Source: Saprospiraceae bacterium
GTDB taxonomy: Bacteria > Bacteroidota > Bacteroidia > Chitinophagales > Saprospiraceae
Direction: 5' to 3'
NCBI GenBank assembly: GCA_016713025.1
Contig: JADJPZ010000004.1
Span: 372,001 to 436,000, forward strand
Length of the DNA: 64,000 nucleotides
Shown: piece after piece, positions 59,782-64,000 of the stretch
Layout: the number at the start of each line of letters is the position of its first letter
Numbering within the stretch: the stretch's first letter is position 1
The notes under the pieces: generated by a model
Seen by the model: only the letters and a program-made list of their open reading frames with translations
What the model was told of the DNA's origin: nothing
The model's database searches: none
Program-made: the position numbers and the translations under genes

Positions 59782-62700
59782 TTACCTGCCGTGGCAGTGT
59801 TTAAATTTTTTACCGCTTCCACATGGGCACAAATCATTTCTACCTATTTTTTCTTCTGACCTTCTGAAAGTTTCTACTTTTTCTGTTTTTTTGGATACAC
59901 CTTCAGCTGCTTGCCTCATTGCTTCTTCTTCACGGCTTGTCCTCACTCTGGAAAGGTCAGTTTTCTGAACTTTGGCTTCCCTGACTTCTTGCTGGATAAG
60001 GAGTTTGCCATTAAGAAGGTAAGCTGATACATCTTTATTAATCTTGTTTACCAGCTCTTCAAACAAGTTGTAAGCTTCAATTTTATACTTGACCAAGGGA
60101 TCTTTTTGCTCAAATGACGCCGCCTGAACCGCATCCTTAAGTTCATCCATGCTTCTGAGATGCTCTTTCCAGTGGTCATCAATTATGGCCAGAGTGATCG
60201 TTTTTTCTATATCTCTCATGATGGAACCACCCTTACTGTCCACAGCTACTTTCAGGTCTGCAGCGATAGGAAGTGGATTCGTACGCCCATCTGTAAATGG
60301 TATGGCAATTCTTTTGTACAAATGACCTTGATGCTCATAAACACTTGTTATCGTTGGCAAAAGGATATTTGTAATTTGTTCGGATTTATGACCGTACTGA
60401 TCATTCACTTCCTGCAATGTTTGATCTATCAGGTCATCCACCGACGTGGATTTGAACGTTTCATGGTCTATCTTGGGGTTCATACCCAGGGATGTGAGGT
60501 AATCAAACTTGAAGCCCTCGTAATCATTGGCTTTTTTGTTGGTATCTACAATGTATTCCACCGAACCAACAAGCATATTATGAATATCTACAGCGATTCT
60601 GTCGCCATTGAGAGCATTGTTTCTTTTTTTGTAAATCGCCTCCCGTTGTATATTCATGACATCATCATACTCCAGCAATCTTTTTCTGATGCCAAAGTTA
60701 TTTTCTTCGACTTTTTTCTGAGCTCGTTCGATGGACTTTGTCACCATACTATGCTGAATGACTTCTCCTTCTTTGTGACCCATTTTGTCCATCATGCCGG
60801 CTATTCTTTCTGATTGAAACAGTCTCATGAGATTGTCTTCCAGCGATACATAAAATTGCGAGGTACCAGGGTCACCTTGTCTTCCGGCTCTACCTCTCAG
60901 CTGTCTGTCTACCCTGCGCGAATCGTGCCTTTCAGTAGCTATGATGGCAAGTCCTCCAGCTTTTTTGACCTCATCACCAATCTTGATATCTGTACCTCTA
61001 CCTGCCATGTTGGTAGCTATAGTTACAGCACCTGGTTTTCCTGCTTCAGCTACAATTTCTGCTTCTCGCTGGTGTTGTTTAGCGTTTAGGACATTGTGTT
61101 TGACATTTCGCATGTTGAGCATCCTACTGAGCAATTCTGAAACTTCCACTGATGTGGTACCTACGAGTACTGGTCTGCCATTGGCCGTAAGATTACCGAT
61201 TTCTTCTATCACAGCATTGAATTTTTCTCTTGCCGTTTTGAATACTAAATCTTCTCTATCTTCTCTAACTATAGGTTTGTTAGTAGGGATTACAACTACA
61301 TCCAGTTTGTAAATTTCCCAGAATTCTCCAGCTTCTGTCTCAGCAGTACCAGTCATACCAGCAAGCTTATGGTACATACGGAAGTAGTTCTGTAATGTGA
61401 TAGTAGCATATGTTTGAGTAATATCTCCTATTTTTACACCTTCTTTGGCTTCAAGAGCCTGATGTAAACCATCTGAGTATCTTCTACCTTCCATCATACG
61501 TCCTGTCTGCTCATCTACAATTTTTACTTCTTCATTGATGACAACATATTCCTGGTCTTTGTCAAATAGGGTATAAGCTTTTAGCAATTGACTAGTTGCA
61601 TGAAGTCTTCGGGATTTCACCGCATAATCCTGAATTAATGATTCTTTTTGCTCTGTGAGATCGATATTTTCTTTTGCTTCTTTTGTGGTTATTTCCTGAA
61701 TATGCTGAGTGATATCTGGCATTACAAAAAAACTAAGATCATTCTCTCCTTTTGACAGATATTCTATACCTTTATCTGTGAGCTCAACTGATCTGTTTTT
61801 CTCATCAATGGTAAAGTAAAGAGGACCGTCTGCCAAATGCATATTTCGGCTTTGCTCCTGCATGTAGAAGTTTTCAGTTTTTTGCAGTATTACTTTGACT
61901 CCTTCTTCACTCAAAAACTTAATCAATGGGCGATATTTAGGCAAGGCTCTGTAGACTCTGAATAGGGCCAAACCACCTTCACCTTCCTGGTTTCCGGTAT
62001 TTCCATCTTTTATAAGTTTTCTTGCTTCAGCCAGATATTCAGTAGCTAATTGACGCTGGACACTAAAGAGTTTTTCGATTTTGGGTTTCAGTTCCACATA
62101 TTCCTGCTCTTCAAGTCCCTGAGGAACAGGCCCTGATATGATCAGTGGCGTTCTGGCATCATCTACGAGGACAGAGTCTACCTCATCCACCATGGCATAA
62201 TGATGTTTCACCTGGACAAGCTCATCTTTATCCCTGACCATATTATCTCTCAGATAATCAAAACCAAACTCATTGTTGGTACCATAGGTGATATCGCACC
62301 TGTATGCACCTATTCTCTCAGGAGAGTGTGGTTTGTATTTGTCTATACAATCTACAGTAAGCAATAGAAACTGAAATATAGGTCCTACCCACTCACTATC
62401 CCGCCTTGCAAGGTAATCATTGACCGTGATGATGTGGACACCCAGTCCGGCAAGCCCGTTGAGGTAGGCAGGTAATGTGGCAACCAATGTTTTTCCTTCT
62501 CCCGTGGCCATTTCAGCAATCTTACCTTCATGAAGCACCATGCCACCTATCAATTGAACATCATAATGCAGCATATTCCAAGTCACATCTCCTCCGGCTG
62601 CTTTCCAGCTGTTTTTCCAAATAGCTTTGTCTCCATCAATCATAATAAAATCCCTTGAAACTGCCAGATTTCGGTCGTGTTCTGTTGCCGTAACTTCAAG

Positions 62701-63075
62701 AGTGCTATTTTCTTTGAATCTTTTGGCAGTTTCTTTCACCACGGCAAATGCCTCGGGCAAAATTTCTTTTAATGTACTTTCCAGGTATTTATTTCTTTCC
62801 TTTTTAAGAGCATCTACTTCGTTGAATATGATTTCTTTTTGTGTAAAGTCTTCCTCATTGTGAGCTTTAATTGTCAATGCCTCAATATCTGCATCTATAT
62901 CTGCAAGACTTTCTTTGATCCTTTGTCTGAATTCGAGAGTTTTGTTTCTTAAAGCATCATTTGAAAGACCTTGGTATGAATCATAAAACAGGTTTGTCTG
63001 TTTTACAATTTCTGAATATAACTTGACATCCTTTTCGTGTTTATTGCCAAAGATATTTTTTAAAAAATTGAACAT
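59782..63075 (-). CDS. secA: Protein translocase ATPase SecA
   Basis: The 1097-residue motor drives preproteins through SecYEG. Walker A MATGEGKTLVATLPAY (about 192-207), DEVDSVLVDDARTPLIISGP (about 294-313, Walker B region), the second helicase lobe with TNMAGRGTDIKIG (about 690-702) and HDSRRVDRQLRGRAGRQGDPG (about 717-737) are conserved. The C-terminus ends RNDLCPCGSGKKFKHCHGR, the zinc motif CxCx8CH for SecB and ribosome contact. It is longer than E. coli SecA (901), as usual in this phylum. First gene of the secA-ribD-nth run; a TATCTTTG box lies 119-126 bases upstream. Confidence 0.98.
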   Translation of the reverse strand: MFNFLKNIFGNKHEKDVKLYSEIVKQTNLFYDSYQGLSNDALRNKTLEFRQRIKESLADIDADIEALTIKAHNEEDFTQKEIIFNEVDALKKERNKYLESTLKEILPEAFAVVKETAKRFKENSTLEVTATEHDRNLAVSRDFIMIDGDKAIWKNSWKAAGGDVTWNMLHYDVQLIGGMVLHEGKIAEMATGEGKTLVATLPAYLNGLAGLGVHIITVNDYLARRDSEWVGPIFQFLLLTVDCIDKYKPHSPERIGAYRCDITYGTNNEFGFDYLRDNMVRDKDELVQVKHHYAMVDEVDSVLVDDARTPLIISGPVPQGLEEQEYVELKPKIEKLFSVQRQLATEYLAEARKLIKDGNTGNQEGEGGLALFRVYRALPKYRPLIKFLSEEGVKVILQKTENFYMQEQSRNMHLADGPLYFTIDEKNRSVELTDKGIEYLSKGENDLSFFVMPDITQHIQEITTKEAKENIDLTEQKESLIQDYAVKSRRLHATSQLLKAYTLFDKDQEYVVINEEVKIVDEQTGRMMEGRRYSDGLHQALEAKEGVKIGDITQTYATITLQNYFRMYHKLAGMTGTAETEAGEFWEIYKLDVVVIPTNKPIVREDREDLVFKTAREKFNAVIEEIGNLTANGRPVLVGTTSVEVSELLSRMLNMRNVKHNVLNAKQHQREAEIVAEAGKPGAVTIATNMAGRGTDIKIGDEVKKAGGLAIIATERHDSRRVDRQLRGRAGRQGDPGTSQFYVSLEDNLMRLFQSERIAGMMDKMGHKEGEVIQHSMVTKSIERAQKKVEENNFGIRKRLLEYDDVMNIQREAIYKKRNNALNGDRIAVDIHNMLVGSVEYIVDTNKKANDYEGFKFDYLTSLGMNPKIDHETFKSTSVDDLIDQTLQEVNDQYGHKSEQITNILLPTITSVYEHQGHLYKRIAIPFTDGRTNPLPIAADLKVAVDSKGGSIMRDIEKTITLAIIDDHWKEHLRSMDELKDAVQAASFEQKDPLVKYKIEAYNLFEELVNKINKDVSAYLLNGKLLIQQEVREAKVQKTDLSRVRTSREEEAMRQAAEGVSKKTEKVETFRRSEEKIGRNDLCPCGSGKKFKHCHGR

Positions 63076-63123
63076 ATCTATTTATTTTTTTTTGAATGGT
63101 AGGATTATTAAAGCTATGGTATT

Positions 63124-63140
63124 GAGTATGTTTAAAAATC
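63124..63140. repeat. Partial copy of the TTTAAACATACTC core
   Basis: GAGTATGTTTAAAAATC is the reverse complement form of the core, lying between secA and its promoter box. Confidence 0.45.
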
Positions 63141-63193
63141 TGCTGTTGGAGTGAAAGGGATAAAAGTTATTTCTTTTAACTACAACCGCTGCG

Positions 63194-63201
63194 CAAAGAT
63201 A
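63194..63201 (-). promoter_or_regulatory. Candidate -7 box (TATCTTTG) of secA
   Basis: On the minus strand TATCTTTGCGC fits TAnnTTTG; the leader to the secA ATG at 63075 would be about 110-115 bases. The rest of 63076-63438 shows no gene. Confidence 0.55.
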
Positions 63202-63438
63202 TGAATATATGTAATATCATCATAAAGTATTATACCGTTCCAAAATCATTCCAAAGATTTTATCCTGCCAAAATGGCATAATTTAACTTTTGACTTTGTG
63301 TTATTGTCTGCATTTATTATAGAAAAGTATTTTTTTGACATATTTAACAATGAACGATTTTATAGTTATTCTAACTATTGCCAGACAATTTAAAAAGTTT
63401 TCATTAAAAAGAAAAAACAGATTATAGTTTAAAATGCA

Positions 63439-63536
63439 ATGTCGTTTAGTTAAGACCTCTTTATGAAGTCTTTCCCTTTTAAGCGAAAGATTTAGATAGG
63501 GTAAAAACAAAGAAAAATTCGACATCTAAACGACAT
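63439..63536. repeat. 98-bp MITE-like element, copy 2 (inverted relative to 43889)
   Basis: Left end ATGTCGTTTAG (63439-63449) pairs with CTAAACGACAT (63526-63536). The interior aligns with the reverse complement of 43889-43986 with about 10 mismatches and no gaps. Near its right end the terminal repeat has decayed from 16 to 11 bases. Confidence 0.8.
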
Positions 63537-63745
63537 TGGTTTAAAATAATAATGGCCAGTGTTTATTTTGAAATATTAATATGTCTTCGGCAATCACATT
63601 TTCATTACACACATTTTGGGATTTAATGACTAATCATTAAAATTTTATTTTGAATAATTAAATTGGGATATGTTTTGTTTGGTTAGAATTCATTGCTTTG
63701 ATTCTTTTTAAAATATTATTTGGTGGTTATTATCAAATTTATGTT

Positions 63746-63753
63746 TAATTTTG
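63746..63753 (+). promoter_or_regulatory. Candidate -7 box (TAATTTTG) of the last gene
   Basis: TAATTTTG fits TAnnTTTG and ends 18 bases before the ATG at 63772. Confidence 0.55.
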
Positions 63754-63771
63754 CGCAAAAAATATACTGAA

Positions 63772-64000
63772 ATGTTTGACTGGTTTAGAAATCTTTTCTT
63801 CCCGACCGATACCCCAGATATCACTCAATCTATTATTGCCATCCTGATCACCATAGGTTTAGGTGTCCTTCTTGGGAGACTTAAATTTAACAAAGTATCA
63901 TTAGGTGTATCTGCAGTAATGTTCACAGGAATATTTTTAGGGCATTATGGTTTTGTCGTAAAACAGGATATTTCCACTTTTATAAGGGATTTTGGATTGA
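63772..64000 (+). CDS. Putative transporter, AspT/YidE family (N-terminal part)
   Basis: The first 76 residues of a gene that runs off the window. After a short amphipathic start (MFDWFRNLFFPTDTPDI) there is a hydrophobic segment with IAILITIGLGVLLGRLKFNKVSLGVSAVMFTGIFLGHYG, the GLGVLLGRLK-like pattern that opens AspT/YidE-type antiporters (which usually have TrkA-C domains in the middle). Only the first two membrane helices can be seen, so the family is a good inference and the substrate is open. Not listed among longer readings because the stop codon lies outside the window. Confidence 0.75.
   Translation, partial: MFDWFRNLFFPTDTPDITQSIIAILITIGLGVLLGRLKFNKVSLGVSAVMFTGIFLGHYGFVVKQDISTFIRDFGL

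Noticed and set aside
63301..63525. 74-codon minus-strand reading
   Set aside because: It overlaps the 98-bp repeat and is AT-rich without coding character.

Overview
The window comes from an AT-rich chromosome of the phylum Bacteroidota. The signs are a type IX secretion C-terminal domain on two large secreted proteins, BACON repeats, a Bat (MoxR/VWA) operon, start codons preceded by A-rich leaders instead of Shine-Dalgarno boxes, and repeated TAnnTTTG -7 promoter boxes. Gene content (CotH protein with a lamin-tail domain, reprolysin-like protease with BACON repeats, TPR/TM2/SHOCT protein) would suit a Saprospiria-like lineage, but that finer placement is inference. No rRNA, CRISPR array, prophage or classical antiphage island is visible; one tRNA (Arg, CCT anticodon) is present.

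Layout. 1-2.1 kb: an apparently intact group II intron with its reverse transcriptase, lying in the regulatory region of a GntR(YtrA)-type ABC transporter operon (2.1-4.7 kb). 4.7-10 kb: acyl-CoA synthetase, a serpin lipoprotein and asparagine synthetase B. 10-16.2 kb: a run of plus-strand genes (SpoIIE/PP2C phosphatase, TM2-TPR-SHOCT protein, CBS protein, POTRA/beta-barrel outer membrane protein, carboxypeptidase-regulatory-like secreted protein). 16.5-20.5 kb: CocE-like hydrolase, glycogen synthase and a small unknown protein. 20.8-24.1 kb (minus): ECF sigma factor, anti-sigma-like membrane protein and a beta-barrel protein, plus a NUDIX hydrolase. 24.6-34.3 kb (plus): a 1489-residue metalloprotease with five almost identical 90-residue BACON repeats, a CotH/lamin-tail protein, a DMT transporter and a Tat-exported alkaline phosphatase. 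34.7-41.7 kb (minus): the Bat/MoxR aerotolerance-type operon with an extra secreted gene. 42-49 kb (plus): a secreted unknown, a VanX-like dipeptidase, PdeM-like phosphoesterase and SbcD-SbcC. 49-51 kb (minus): DEAD-box-family helicase, CDGSH protein, tRNA-Arg. 51-54 kb (plus): GTP cyclohydrolase II and four small downstream genes. 54-58 kb (minus): ROK regulator, YgiD-like dioxygenase, Tat-exported TIM-barrel isomerase. 58-63 kb (minus): a secA-ribD-nth gene run in which nth is frameshifted. The window ends inside a putative AspT/YidE-type transporter.

The most unusual content lies between the genes: at least five families of short, palindromic or inverted-repeat-bounded intergenic elements occur, most in two or more copies here. 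They include a 98-bp element with 11-16 bp terminal inverted repeats (two copies about 90% identical, opposite orientation), a 95-bp imperfect palindrome (two gap-free copies), a hairpin family in which one copy carries a second hairpin in its loop, an element with terminal inverted repeats flanked by 9-10 bp direct repeats, and a dispersed family with core TTTAAACATACTC. No transposase is encoded in the window, so these look like non-autonomous (MITE-like) elements. The second notable item is nth, whose two halves are separated by a -1 shift exactly at an A AAA AAG heptamer. I did not see a convincing wholly new multi-gene system.
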